Part shown: positions 31,922 through 43,700 of the stretch, in pieces
Numbering within the stretch: position 1 is the stretch's first letter
Layout of the letters: every line of letters starts with the position of its first letter
Origin: Basidiobolus meristosporus CBS 931.73
Taxonomy: Eukaryota > Basidiobolomycota > Basidiobolomycetes > Basidiobolales > Basidiobolaceae
Length of the DNA stretch: 64,000 bases
Reading direction: 5' to 3'
Assembly (NCBI GenBank): GCA_002104905.1
Contig: MCFE01000088.1
Coordinates: 1-64,000 of the forward strand
Translations under genes and position numbers: made by a program
The notes under the pieces: generated by a model
What the model was told of the DNA's origin: nothing
The model's database searches: none
What the model saw: only the letters and a program-made list of their open reading frames with translations

Positions 31922-33071
31922 TTACCATTTCAGTAGCCTCTCTCCCTCCCATGTGATGATACCACCTTTGACCTCATGGTCCCATACGCCTGGTTGGTAA
32001 TCAAGGGAGTATTCCAAGTCTTCATTGGTCAGAGAGTCCCAGTATTTGTAGATCATCATTACTGAGAACAGCGTCGCTAATACGGTGAAGAATAGACCAT
32101 CAGTGTAATGGGAAACTAGCTCACATACTTCCGAACCAAAGTAATTGAACAGCACTTGCCCTCCGATGAACGACGCGGCCGACATAAAAATCACCCCTTG
32201 GAAGAAACACAGTAAATAAAAAGCTCGGTAAGATTTGACAGCAGCCGACTTACCCAAGGGCCAGCGGTCAACAAGAGTATTCAGGATAAGAACCACTTGA
32301 AGTATGAAATACAGAACCAATGCTGCACCATTCAGCACGTAGTATATCAACCATAGTAGCACGGGTTCCTGGGAGTTCAACCAAGGGGCCCAATCCTTAA
32401 ACGTCCCAATTGACAGGATAAAGACCACCAGGGTGATAAGCGCGGTGGAGATTCGAATTGACCATAGCGAGAATGCTGTCCCATCCTCGGCGAATTGGAA
32501 GCCCACGAACCCGTTCAACAGGAGGCACCATATGGAACCAGAGATCAATCCCAGCTGCACGCCTACAAACCACTATGAGAGGAGGTTAACAAAACGCGCG
32601 GTTGCGACCATTCAGGGAGCCAATGCTATACCGGATATGCCGGGGAAGGCAATGATATAAACCCACTGATCAGCAAGAACTCAACGAACACGGTGATGAG
32701 GTACACGTAAAAGAAGCAAAGCATTTCTTCTCTTCCTGCAGACATACGGTTAATGGTGGTCTGTGGGATGGAAGATCAGGCACTTACCAACTGCAGTGTA
32801 TTTGGTGCGTGTGCAATAAATGATGAACCCTGTGATGATTATGACCACAATGTAAACAGCCAATGTACCTAATTTAAGCTTGCTCTTAGCCTTGATTTCA
32901 GAAAATCATTTGCCTGGTAACATTACCTGGATTAAAGATCAGATATCCGCCCACATCCAGGTTTCGAGCCATGCAACTCGAGAGGATTCTGCTTTCCACA
33001 GGACCCACGAGGGGACACAAGGGTAAGGACATGGTCTGGCAGATATGGTTGAAGTGGCCAAGCTGAAGCAT
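31922..33071 (-). CDS. CHS7: Chitin synthase export chaperone
   Basis: 326 residues from four exons: 32927-33071, 32788-32868, 32632-32735 and 31922-32572; the phases fit throughout. The introns (58, 52 and 58 nt) have GTAATG, GTAAGT and GTATAG donors, with CTAAG-, TTAAC- and GTTAAC-like branch sites. Signature of the family: an N-terminal CPLVGP with cysteines, RTKYTAVGREE between TM2 and TM3, the highly conserved WCLLLNGFVGFQFAEDGT, then DRWPLG, and HYTDGLFFTVL...VMMIYKYWDSLTNEDLEYS near the C-terminus. Seven transmembrane segments. Chs7 is an ER protein needed for chitin synthase III (Chs3) to leave the ER, and thus for cell-wall chitin. Length (about 316-335 in relatives) and the ATG at 33071 agree. 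Confidence 0.93.
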
Positions 33072-33384
33072 GATGAATAGTGGAGTTGTTCAGCGCTGAC
33101 AATTGCTCTCACGGAGAGAAACGCATCTGAGCATTTGCTTATAAGTGACGGTCAGAAGGTTGGCGTCTTCAGTTGACTAATTAGTATGGCTGAGGTGTTG
33201 ATTAATCCTATCCGCGCAATACCCAAATGAATTTTGCTTTACGCCGCCCACCAAGGAAACAGCATTGGTCAATGGATAAATGACTGTGAATATTATGGAA
33301 CTTGGTAAAATGATGGATAAATGACTGGACATATCGTGGAATTTGGTTAAATGGTTGGGAATTGCACAGAGTTGCGGGGGACGT
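33072..33384. other. Short intergenic region, CHS7 promoter
   Basis: Between the start of CHS7 and the stop of GUK1 on the same strand. It contains a diverged duplicated word, AATGGATAAATGACTG / GATGGATAAATGACTG (33270s and 33310s). No other signal recognised. Confidence 0.45.
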
Positions 33385-34242
33385 TTATTCTTGTGAGGAG
33401 CCGTCAGTAAAAATGAACTGTTTCAATTTGGTGTAGGCCTCATCCAGGTCATCGTTGACGATGATGATGTCGTGAGAGCCTGGCTGCTTGGCATAATCCA
33501 ACTCTCCACTTGCAGCGTCCAATCTGCTTCTTAGACTAGTCTCGGTCTCGGTTCCACGATCACGAAGCCTTTGCTCTAACGCCTCCAGAGAAGGAGGTGA
33601 GACAAACACAAACCTAGCGTTCAGGTTGGATTTTTTCACCGACTTCACCCCTTGCTATGATCCGGAAATTTAGAACAATATCGAGGGGCGAGGGAGAAGG
33701 CGGCCGAACGCTTACCATGTCGATATCGAGCACGCACAGCTTCCCGCTCTTTGAAACATTCCGAATGGCTTCCAAACTTGTCCCTACAACCCCGGTTTAG
33801 TTCGTACTCTCGAGAGTAGTCTTGCGAAACGCTCAGTACCGTACAAATTCCCGCTGAATTCCGCGTGCTCCACGAATCGCTCTTTCCGGATTTCTTCCTC
33901 CATTTGCCTCCTATCTACAAAATGGTAACTTACTCCAGGGATTTCACCTGGACGAGGCTTGCGCGTGGTGTCTAACCCCAAAAAAACGTTGAATTCATGC
34001 CCTCGTCAAACCACACACGTGAAGACCTACGTGACACGCTGAAGCCAAACTTCTCTGGGTACTCGGCGAAGAGTTTGGTGAGCAAGGTGCTCTTCCCACT
34101 GCCGGAAGGCCCCGAGACCACTATTGGCCCTACAAGTAACAAACGTCTCAGGGAAGGATCTCGGTAAGCGGGCTTTATCAGGGGGCTTACTTGTGGAGTA
34201 TCTTCTCACTGACGTGCGTAACAAGGAGCCGAATATGGACAT
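33385..34242 (-). CDS. GUK1: Guanylate kinase with mitochondrial-like N-terminus
   Basis: 206 residues from five exons: 34191-34242, 34031-34129, 33840-33971, 33716-33783 and 33385-33654. The introns are 56-61 nt; phases fit and the total is divisible by three. Catalyses GMP + ATP to GDP + ADP. P-loop [16 protein letters not shown]-binding [11 protein letters not shown] and FSGNLYGTS, then VLDIDMQGVKSVK, FVSPPS, the lid arginines RGTETE...RSRL and [11 protein letters not shown] are all as in yeast Guk1. Yeast Guk1 starts directly at SRPIVISGPSG; here exon 1 adds about 16 residues, [17 protein letters not shown], with three arginines, no acidic residue and an R-rich end, resembling a mitochondrial presequence. 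I see no in-frame ATG that would give a form starting at RPIVVSG. Confidence 0.93.
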
Positions 34243-34490
34243 GGTGGAGAGGTTGGAAAGGGAATTGACCCAGAAAATTTCCAGTAAATGGTGGTTGGAT
34301 CGCAACAAATTTTCAGTCGAGTTGGATGAATATGCCAGACAGGCTGATCACTTTAATGATTATATATTGGGTTATATCTGAGGAACTGGATTCAATACTA
34401 GCAACAGGGGGGGGGTCATAAAGGGTGATTTCTGGCATATCCAGGCCATCATACAGGAGCTCGAGAATCTATATTTGATATGGCAGCTGC

Positions 34491-35052
34491 TTAGGACTCC
34501 ATGGCGGTCTCTTCTTCGTCGGAGGAGGAGTCGTCACCTTGCGCCTGCGCTTGGGCAGAAGCGGGAGTATTACGGCGGTTTGCCTTTGCCTCACGCAGTC
34601 TTTGTACGGTGCTGTGGTTGCTGTGAATGCACTCGTTGTACAAGTCGCACAGCTGCTTTCCGACCTACACCATATATCATTAGTACTCGACCAACGAAGC
34701 AGATACGTCTCGACCTACCTGATAGGCGCTATCATCCTCCAGGGTGGTGTTGAATTCGTCGCTCATGATCTGGAACAGAATCTCCTCAATATCCTCGGCA
34801 TACACGTTACGTCCATCTAGAAAGAGTAGGGTTGGTAAGCGAGGTGAGTACGTCGAGGTTGGGCCGAGTTGGCTTCGTTGAAAGGACTTTACTTTGACCA
34901 AAATAGTTGACGATGGTGTCGACCAACCATTCCTGCTTGGCAACTGAGTCGACACCTCCCCACTCCATCTCCACCGCAAGCTTCAGGGCCGTCCAGTTTT
35001 CGAAGATCAGGGTGACACCCTCGGTGAAAGCAACTTGGTTTGGATGAGGCAT
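34491..35052 (-). CDS. TSR2: Pre-rRNA-processing protein Tsr2 (eS26 escortin)
   Basis: 143 residues from exons 34893-35052, 34719-34816 and 34491-34664. Intron 1 (76 nt) has a GTAAAG donor; intron 2 (54 nt) has GTAGGT and TACTAAT. The conserved core is visible: FENWTALKLAVEMEWGGVDS with the WGG motif, WLVDTIVNYFG, then EDIEEILFQIMSDEFNTTLEDDSAYQVG. The C-terminus ends in an acidic DDSSSDEEE tail. Tsr2 binds newly made ribosomal protein S26 (eS26), delivers it to pre-40S particles and is required for 20S pre-rRNA processing. It is somewhat shorter than yeast Tsr2 (about 205), mainly in the tail. The ATG at 35052 matches the family N-terminus. Confidence 0.9.
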
Positions 35053-36007
35053 TTCTAGAAGTACGCTAAGGGCAAAGCCAGACCATGTGGCCAGGACACT
35101 GCTAAACTACGGGCAGGATTTTTTTTTAATTTCAAGGGAGCAGGTGTGATTGGACACGGGGGGAATTTCATTCATCCCATAACCCAATACACATTACATA
35201 AAGGTGGTGGGTCTTGCACCAGGACCCATCGGGTTCGGGTAGTGATTTGAGTCGAGGTCGGCCGCGTTGTCGAGCTTGACCGATTCCTGCCCCTTTAAAT
35301 CAATTTTTGGCCTCCCATTCATTGGGAGATTCTGAGGCGAAAAAGATTCGACGGGTGGTAAAGATTTGGCTTGGCACGGGTAAGGGTAAGGGTGTGGGTG
35401 CAGGTGCGGACACGGATGCATATGGGGCCGGGCCAGGCTGGGCGTGGATTTAGATGAAATACACGCTCGACACACGAATGATCTCACGAAACATTTCGAT
35501 TTCAGCGGATGCGATTGATGGACTAATCTCCACATTGATTTGGTAGAAGTGCTTATTTTTATCCTCATCGATGGATTAGGTGGTTTGGCCAAGGGGAGCC
35601 CTATTCCATTTTGGGTGTTCTGACACTTCCACAACCCCGTCTCGCTCCCACTGCCACTCTCACTCTCACTCTCACTCCCATTTCCACCTGCGCTCTCTTT
35701 GGTCTTCGTCAGCCCAACCGAGTGAGGTGTCACTTTCCTGGGCAAGCCACTGCGCGCAGGCCCAAGACTCCATCTGCAGCGGTTTCGTGTGGAAACAGAT
35801 GAGGTGGGTAATTCTTGTTCTAACCGAAATTGGAATGGACATCCGTATGCAGCTCACCTGAATCCATATCAGTCCAATGATAAGCCATCGCTGCAGTATA
35901 TAAGCCGGCAGCAGTCAAGGAATCCCCAAAACTCCGTGAACGACCATCAACTCTCTGCACATCCACATTGCAACCCACCACGCATTTCTAGTCTGCTCGA
36001 CCCACCC
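35053..36007. other. Divergent promoter region with an uncertain low-complexity frame
   Basis: Between TSR2 (minus) and the PH-like gene (plus). It contains a 183-codon open frame on the minus strand (35194-35745) with no good ATG. Its SESESES-like and HPHPYPYP-like runs come from CTCACT (about 35654-35678) and GGGTAA-type microsatellites (near 35385), so it may be chance. TATATAAG at 35897-35904 is the likely core promoter of the plus-strand gene. Confidence 0.5.
35897..35904 (+). promoter_or_regulatory. TATA box of the PH-like gene
   Basis: TATATAAG lies about 104 bases upstream of the ATG at 36008. It lies inside the longer open frame that begins at a GTG (35789), and so argues for the downstream ATG as the true start. 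Confidence 0.6.
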
Positions 36008-36595
36008 ATGATTGACATCCAAACGAATCTCCCCTTTTCGGTTGGTAAGGAGAATCGAAATCTGTCGCGAAGACTCACCCGATTTCTCGAGAAGTTCAAA
36101 GGGGACCCGCTGGAAGATCACCAGCGGCTCATCCTCAACCCTGGATATAGCGAGTCGGATTCCGAGTTCGAGTCCGAAACAGGGTCCCCTCCACTCCCTT
36201 CCCCCCTCGACGAGCTGTACTTTGACGAGAACTTCCCCGAACCGGTCGGTGTGCTCTACCAGGACACCTTCGTCACTTTACACGAGGATCACATGGCCAT
36301 CCACGACTACTTCGTCCCCACCCCGCAGCCGAAGCAGATCCACTACCGAGAGATAGCCCGCGTGTACGACGCGCAGGAGATGAGGTTCTCCCACCACCAG
36401 AGCAAGGTGTGGGGCTCACCGTTGGCCGGTAACTGGTGGACCTTGGACAAACGCGCCGCCCGAAAGTACGACACGATGGTCTTGACTCTGCACAACTCGA
36501 AGCGTATCGGGGTCTCGATCAAAGACTCGGATCAGATTGACTACGTGAAGCGATTGGTTCAGGAGGCCAACGATTCCGTGGTGCTAATCGAATGA
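36008..36595 (+). CDS. Small hypothetical protein with a PH-like C-terminal domain
   Basis: 195 residues if started at ATG 36008. The open frame runs 73 codons further upstream, but only to a GTG, and a TATA box lies within that part. The N-terminal half is polar and ends in an acidic stretch (YSESDSEFESETGSP). The C-terminal ~110 residues alternate strands and close with an amphipathic helix (DQIDYVKRLVQEAND), a layout like a pleckstrin-homology or GRAM-type fold: VLYQDTFVTLHEDHMAIHDY, then IHYREIARVYDAQEM, then KYDTMVLTLHNSKRIGVSI. I do not recognise a named family; function unknown. It converges with the seven-helix gene at 36945. Confidence 0.65.
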   Translation: MIDIQTNLPFSVGKENRNLSRRLTRFLEKFKGDPLEDHQRLILNPGYSESDSEFESETGSPPLPSPLDELYFDENFPEPVGVLYQDTFVTLHEDHMAIHDYFVPTPQPKQIHYREIARVYDAQEMRFSHHQSKVWGSPLAGNWWTLDKRAARKYDTMVLTLHNSKRIGVSIKDSDQIDYVKRLVQEANDSVVLIE

Positions 36596-36944
36596 CCCCC
36601 CCCACCACCGCCACCTGCTTCAGTCTTCTCCAGCTGTACATAGCATGCAAATCCGAATCCGAATCGCCATCAGAATTCAAATCCATATCCATATTCATAT
36701 CCAAATCCAAATCCAAATCCAAATCCCATATTCATGTCCACATCTATGTATATGACCCTTCCAAGTGACCTTCCAAAATCTAACCCGTTTCTGTCCATAT
36801 ATCCTGAATAAATCATCCATCACGTGAGCTGGGTTTCAATGGGTTTATCTGACTCCTGGTTGGAGGAAAACGGTGGGTGATCTATGGAACATGTACAGAG
36901 GAATCGAATCTATGAAACATTGAGGTCGTTCTAATATAAACATA
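36596..36944. other. Convergent 3' region with hexanucleotide microsatellite
   Basis: Contains a run of CAAATC-type repeats (about 36648-36727; perfect in its last third, degenerate before). AATAAATC at about 36807 could be a poly(A) signal for the PH-like gene. Confidence 0.6.
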
Positions 36945-39283
36945 TCAGTTGGTTGAGGACTGATCTACCTCCGACCCATCGGACTCGTCAGAGTGGCCAA
37001 ACGACGGCCGCCAGTCGACCACACAATTGGAGTGCTCCCCGGCCCTCACCTCTTGGCACCTTTCCATGACGATGCTTTCGTGGTCGAGGGCCAAGGGCAC
37101 GTTAGGCACCTCTTCCAACGTGTCCGAATACTCCCGCTTCATGTAGGGTCGTGGGGGTGGACTCAATGGGGTGAACGCGGGCTGGTACTTCGGCTTCACC
37201 GAGGGCAAAGGCTTGACGGGGGATGGCTCTTGGCTGATGGAGCTTGCGGTGCTTGGGCTGGCTGGGATCAGTATGCTGGTGTCGGATCCGGCCGGGTCCA
37301 GCTGAATGTCCGTCTTGAGGGGCTGCTGGGAGCCGTTATGCTCCAGTTTGATCTCCTCCACGGTGGTTGCGCTGCTGGACTTGGAGGTGGGGCCGGTTGT
37401 ATCGGAGGGGTCGTGCACTCGGGTGCTGTTTAGGACAGCTGCGTAAGTGGCATTCTCGTCAGTTCCCCGGATGGACAGTATCACGAACACCGGGGTGAAG
37501 CAAATCAATCCAGACAAGATGGCCAACGTGACCATGACCATATGGCCCGGTACGGTGGACGAGAAGTGGACCCCTTGAAGCGGTAACGCCACCGCCTGGA
37601 TCATGTACCCGACTCCAGCCAAGAAGCACAGTAACGAGAGCTGCGGTTGCAAGGTAGGTGCACGGATGAGTGTCGGCCACAGAGAGAATGGCTAAATGGG
37701 ATTGGACTTTACCTTTCGGAAGCTGCTCTTGGTACGCGCTGACATACAGAGCGTCTTCATACCCCGATAAAATTGGAGTCCTAGCCAATCAAGGTCCAGT
37801 TAGTACGCAACATCCATCAATCCTGTCTACCACCGAGGGAACCTACCGAAGTACAAGAAAGAGATACTCTGTCCCAGGTAGAGGATGGGTATGTAGAAGC
37901 TGTAAAGTCGCACGATAACACGGTTCCTGTCGATGTAGGGATGAATCTGCCGGATGATCAGCAGCACCAGCATGATGATGTTGTTGCAGATGGCGAAGAT
38001 CCCCCAGATGATCGAGAGCTTGTAGATGCGTCGTTTGAAGAGTTTCGCCAGGATCTGGCCCCTAAACAATGGTTGAGGTCAAGTCAGTCGCGGTTGAAAT
38101 GCCGGGGGAGCTGTCTATGTCTCCTTACCACTTCAGCTGGACAAAGCCGTAACCACTGAAGGCTATTAGCTTCATCACGTGGTAGACGAGGTCCAGTGAA
38201 ACGAGAGGTTCATTGGATGAAAGTCTAAGCAGGGAGCCTTATGTACAGGGAAATGTCAGGTTGGTCGGTCGTGGCGTTGAAAAAGCCCGGTGTTGCGGGA
38301 CTTACCCAAGAACCAGGTAACGGAGGAGACGTAGAGGATGATCCTGGTGTCAATCACCCAACCCTCCTGGTAAAACAAGTTGATGATCTGGCACCAAGCG
38401 TACACCAAGGAAAAGAAGATCTGCCAACGGGCCTGGTTAGTAAGTGGTGCGTGGATATAGGGGTAAAATAAGGTTCCTATACCATGACAAAGAGAGTTCT
38501 ATTGTCCAGGGCGAGGACGTATCGGTTGTGTTCCTCGGTAAAAGGCCCGTGCACTTCAGCTGGTATGTAAAGTCAGCGAGGTTCATGACGAACAGTTCCT
38601 AAGGTGAACTTACGGTGGTTAAAACGCAGCAACATCGGCCCGGTCCGGTCGGTTACTTCCACGATGTATCGGCCGGTCTCTTCGTCGGTGACCGTCAAGT
38701 AGTTAAGGCAATCAGGGCCAGCCTTTTCGACCAAGTTGACGGGGTCCCTGTATTTGAACTTTCTCAGGTGGGGCGAGGTGAAAAGGAAGGTGATGATGGG
38801 ACGAGTTTGGGTCTCGAGGAACAATGAAGGGTTGAACCCGTCGGTGAGTTTGAAGTTGGCGAGGAACTGGGTGAAGTGATTAGACGAGTGGTTAGGAAAG
38901 TGATTTCGAGGTGGCCTGGCTTGCTCTAAACTTACCTCTGCTATCCCACCACACTGATGGTCGGAGATCTCTTGCGAGGAGATGAGCAGTATGTAGCCAC
39001 CCAAATGGCTCGTTCCAAGCTGGGTGTTGTTGAGAACAGGGGGATTGATGTAAAATTGGCATTCTTGTGGGTGGTAAAACGTGGGTCGAACAACAACCGC
39101 TGGGTTGTTATACGGAGCAAGGTTGGCGTAGGAGTGGGAGGGAAACACCTTTCCTCTATGATGTGCAGGGGATTCCTGGGTAATGTAGGCATGGGCAAGG
39201 GATGGTAACACCAGCAGCAACAATCCGATCAATGTTACAGTGATGATGCATGAACGACATCGTCTACTTGATATCCATGACAT
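36945..39283 (-). CDS. Predicted seven-transmembrane protein with lumenal domain and cytosolic tail
   Basis: 622 residues from eight exons: 38936-39283, 38614-38866, 38483-38559, 38306-38420, 38129-38225, 37847-38061, 37713-37780 and 36945-37640. All phases agree, and TACTAAC occurs in the introns at 38421-38482 and 37781-37846. Signal peptide: CIITVTLIGLLLLVLPSLAHA. A lumenal domain of about 190 residues follows, with several cysteines and two Asn-X-Thr sites. Then come seven hydrophobic segments, for example LFVMIFFSLVYAWCQIINLF, IIWGIFAICNNIIMLVLLII and MVMVTLAILSGLICFTPVFV. The tail of ~165 residues is rich in Ser, Pro and acidic residues. The layout resembles GOST-type or receptor-like proteins (or, less likely, PalH/Rim21), but I recognise no diagnostic motif. 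Function unknown; possibly a surface sensor or Golgi protein. Confidence 0.75.
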
Positions 39284-40549
39284 GATTCAAGTCTCTAGTG
39301 ATCTCTAAGTAAAGTCGAAATGGACTTCCCTCTTCCCGTCAACATTTATATAAACCGGCCCTACTCAAGGTCTGTATGGAACTTTCGTCAACTGGTCATT
39401 CACCCAACAAAGCCTGCTGATTCTGGATTTGGTTCGGAAAACATCTAGGCCGAGAGTCCAAAGAAAACTTTCCATTGGCGGGGCAACGTTTCTCCTACAA
39501 ATCCAACCATCCCACCACCATTTCTCCGATATTCAGACCCATGATCTGCTGCGTCTGATTCGTCCTTTGCACATCGGTCAAGCTGAGTTCTCTCGTGGAT
39601 GTGGATACTGAGCCAATCGTGGAATTTTGCTGAATCTCTGGCTCGATTTACGGTTGAAATATTCGTATATGGAACTTGATGATCTTCCTACCTACGTTGT
39701 AGTTTGATTCGGTGCCTACTGATTCCATGGGTTGGTTTCTTTTGGGATTTTCCCTTGTTGACCTCCACATTTCATAGAAATATCCTCTTCTGGTTTAGTG
39801 GTTTTTCTGCACGAGACCATCGTGATAGTATGATTTCCAATGAATTGGTCTTCGTCTTATACACCAAATTACACAGCAATCGTCAAGACTTTCCACTTAA
39901 ATGTGAACGATCAGGGGGGGGGGCTATATGTGATGTTAACCATGTGGAGCATACCCAGCATATTTCTTGACGGCTTGGTAGGTGCATCATCAGTTCCGCA
40001 TTGAAGCGGCTTAGTAGCAATATGCCATTGATTGTTGCGTTGAAGTTGTTGTTACATCTTCTCATAAGTTTTAGGATTTAGCTTGCAGGATATTAGGTGG
40101 TTCCCAGCATTAATGAAGTCCTGGATGCTATCAGAATTTTCAAATATATCTACATGACCCTGAATTTTGCACGCAGCATCCTGATACCTTGCTCTGAAGA
40201 TTCTTTCCATTGGCTCTAAGAAGCCCATCACAAAGTGCACACACTTTATTTTGTTGTAGGTTTTGTATCAACACCTGAATGCTGCATGTATTTGGTCAAT
40301 CTTACTATTTCTTGCCCAAATACTTGATTGCAATTTCTTGTACATATTCAATGTGTCTGGTCCACCAAGACCATGAAAAGGATGGGTGCTACTTTTGCAT
40401 GTTGCAGATTTTGTAATTATACCTACACATTGATGTAGGAATCTAAGGAGTATTGGAAGTGATTTGGAGAAATAGAAGTGCTGCACAATGCTCATTTGTA
40501 TGGAAAACTCCCTTGCTACTCCTGAATACTCACCTAACTGAGTTACTTT
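39284..40549. other. Intergenic and decayed LTR sequence
   Basis: The first ~780 bases are the upstream region of the seven-helix gene, with no other gene; a poly-G run lies at about 39913-39922. From about 40055 the sequence shows scattered LTR-like words (TGTTGTAGG near 40254, CAAGACCATGAAAAG, TATTGGAAGTGATTTGGAGAA), so it is probably very old Copia LTR debris. Confidence 0.45.
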
Positions 40550-40762
40550 TGTTGTAAGAATTTTGGAGATATTGGAAGTGACTGGGAGAACAAGTAGATG
40601 ATGTGGTTTTCACTTAATGACTTATTGAATGTAAAAGTGGTATTTATACTTTTACATGAACTTGGCATAACAAACACATAGAAAAGACTTAGGAAGGTCC
40701 AAAGAGCATGTGTGCAAGGTTTGGGGCTGTTTGGACAACTTTGAGAATTTTCATGTTCTGGG

Positions 40763-43700
40763 TGTTGTAAGAGTCTTGGAGATATTGGAAGTGATTGGGA
40801 GAACAAGTAGATTATGTGGTTTTCACTTAATGATTTATTGATTATAAAAGTAGTATTTATACTTTTACATGGTCTTGGCATTACAAACACGTAGAATAGG
40901 TTAAGGAAGGTCCCAAGAACATGTGTGCAAAGTTTGGGGCTGTTTGGACAACTTTGAGAATTTTCATGTTCTGGGTAAATATTCTAAGTAAATCCCGACA
41001 AGGAATTTGGTCAGTATTCTCTAGGATTTGAAGGTGATGATCTAAGTGACTAAGTTAGGTGAATATTTAGGTGGAAAATACAAATTTTTACAACACTCCC
41101 ACTCAGCTAAATGTTCATACTGACTAGTCCTAATTTTGACCTAAGATATTCAAACTTGTCTCTAGCTAATGGTTTGGTAAATATGTCTGCAATCATTTCA
41201 TCTGTAGGACAGTAAACTAAGCTAACTAAGTTATTCTCTATAGCTTCACGTATGAAATGATGTCTAATATCTATATGCTTGGTTCTAGCATGAAAAGTTG
41301 GATTTCTACCTAATTGTATACATCCTTGATTATCTTGAAATAAAGTAATAGGCGTTTTTTGACATAGGCCTAAATCTGCAAAGAGCTTTCTTAACCACAT
41401 TGCTTCTTTTGTAGCTTCACAGGCTGCCATATACTCTGCCTTTGTAGTAGAAAGTGCTACGGTTGGTTGCTTTCTTGAATTCCATGAAATTGCTCCTTTA
41501 CAGTAAAGAAAGGTGTATCCTGTGGTGGATCTTCTGTCTTCCAAATTTCGTCCCCAATCAGCATCAGAGTATCCCACAAGATCCTGTTCTGAATCCTTAT
41601 AAGTGTATCTTAAGCAGATATCAGCAGTTCCTTTTAGGTATCTAAAAATCCGCTTAACTGCTGCAATATGATCAGATCCATAATTCTGATTATGTTGGCT
41701 GACAACTCCCACTGAATATGAGATATCTGGCTGTGTTCCAAGCATGATATACATCAGACTGCCAACCATAGATTGATAAGGAAAGTCAGGGCTTTCAGAT
41801 GGCACCAAGCTCTCTTGATTTGGTTGAGTTTTGACCAAGTTAAGGTTTGTCTCCATTGGGGTAGCTGCCGGTTTACAGTCTTCCATTTTGTACTTCTTTA
41901 GTATATCTTGAATATACTTGGATTGGCTTAGGGTAATAGTCTGGGTACTTCTGTCTATGGAGAACTTAATCCCTAAGTAGTAACTAAGTTCTCCTAGATT
42001 GGACATCTTGAACTCCTTAGATAGGCTGGATTTAGTCTCTTCCAATGTTTCTAGGTTATTGGCGGCTATAATAAGATTGTCCACATATAGAGCTAATAGA
42101 ACTGGATTTGCTCTATCTGGCTTATAGTATATACTATAGTCAGCATTACTCCTTTTGAAACTCAAAGATTCCAAATAAGAATCTATCTTGCAATTCCAGG
42201 CTCTTGGTGATTGTTTGAGACCATATAGTGACTTTTTAAGCTTGCAGACCAAATGGGGGTTATCTTGGTCAACAAACCCATCAGGCTGGTCCATATACAC
42301 GTCCTCATCAAGTTCTCCATTCAAAAATGCAGTTTTTACATCCATTTGATGAATAAAAAACTTATATTTGGCTGCAATAGCCAATATTAATCTGATGGAA
42401 TTAAACTTGGCTACCGGTGCAAAGGTCTCAGTATAGTCAAGTCCTTTTGTTTGAGAGTATCCTTTGGCTACAAGTCTTGCTTTGTATCTTTCAATTGTAC
42501 CATTAGCCTTGTACTTTGTCTTGAAGACCCATCTGCATCCAATTGATTTTTGGTTGATTGGTAATTTGACTAAGTCCCAAGTTTGATTTTCCATCAGGGC
42601 CTGATATTCCTCAGTCATTGCAGATCTCCAAAACTTTGTCTGAGGGCTATTTAGGGCCTCTTTTACAGTTTGGGGTTCATCAATATGGACTGAATAGGCA
42701 TAGGCTAAGTTTGTACCCTCATTGATATAGTAATTTGGGCTATTTCTTGTCCGATTTGATCTCCGGGCATTTGATACTGGAATGATCACTTCTGGGATAT
42801 TCCTGGGCACTGATTCTGGCTGAACCACGGTTGTAGAGTCCTCTGGAGTGAAAAAATTTTCATTGTTTTGCTCTGATTCAATCCTGACAATTGGTGGACT
42901 TGAGATCAAATTTTCGTCATCATCTGATGTCATTTTTTGTGAAAATTTTGAATTTTCATCAAACAACACATCCCTGGACTTGATCAGCTTCTTTGCTTCG
43001 GTATTGTAGAGTCTGTATGCTTTACTCTCATTGCAGTAGCCCAAAAATATGCATTTTACACATTTTGGCTCAAATTTTAACTGATTTCCGGCCAGTTTTT
43101 TGGCATATGCTGTACACCCAAATATTCTTAGATGTTCTGCACTTGGTCTGTATCCATACCATGCTTCAAATGGAGTAGAATCACGAAGTATTCTGTTATA
43201 ACTCCTATTTTTAAGGTATACAGCAGTGGCAACTGATTCCGCCCAAAAATCATAGGATAATTTTTGATCATGGATCATAGATCTTGCCATATCAATTATT
43301 GATCTGTTAGCTCGTTCTGCTACTCCATTTTGCTGTGGGGAGTATGGTACAGTAGTCTCTTGCTTTATCCCATGAATTTTGCAGAAGTGGATGAAGAGTT
43401 TTGAGGTATATTCTCCACCATTGTCAGAGCGTATTTTCTTGATTTTTTCACCAGTTTCTCTCTCCACCATGGCTTTAAACTCCCTGAACTTAGACAGAGC
43501 TTCTTCCTTTCTCTCCATGAAGTAGACCCATGTGTATCTTGTATAATCATCAATAAAAGTGATTAAATACTTCATCCCGCCTAAGGATAAATTTTGCATA
43601 GGTCCACACAGATCTGAGTGAATTAGATCTAATTTTTTCTTAGTTTTGATTAACCCAGAGCTCTTGAACGGTTGTCTGGCTTGTTTCCCATATATGCAGG

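Noticed and set aside
35194-35745. 183-codon minus-strand frame with Ser-Glu and His-Pro runs
   Set aside because: No suitable ATG, and the runs derive from microsatellites. A spliced gene cannot be excluded, but I cannot support one.
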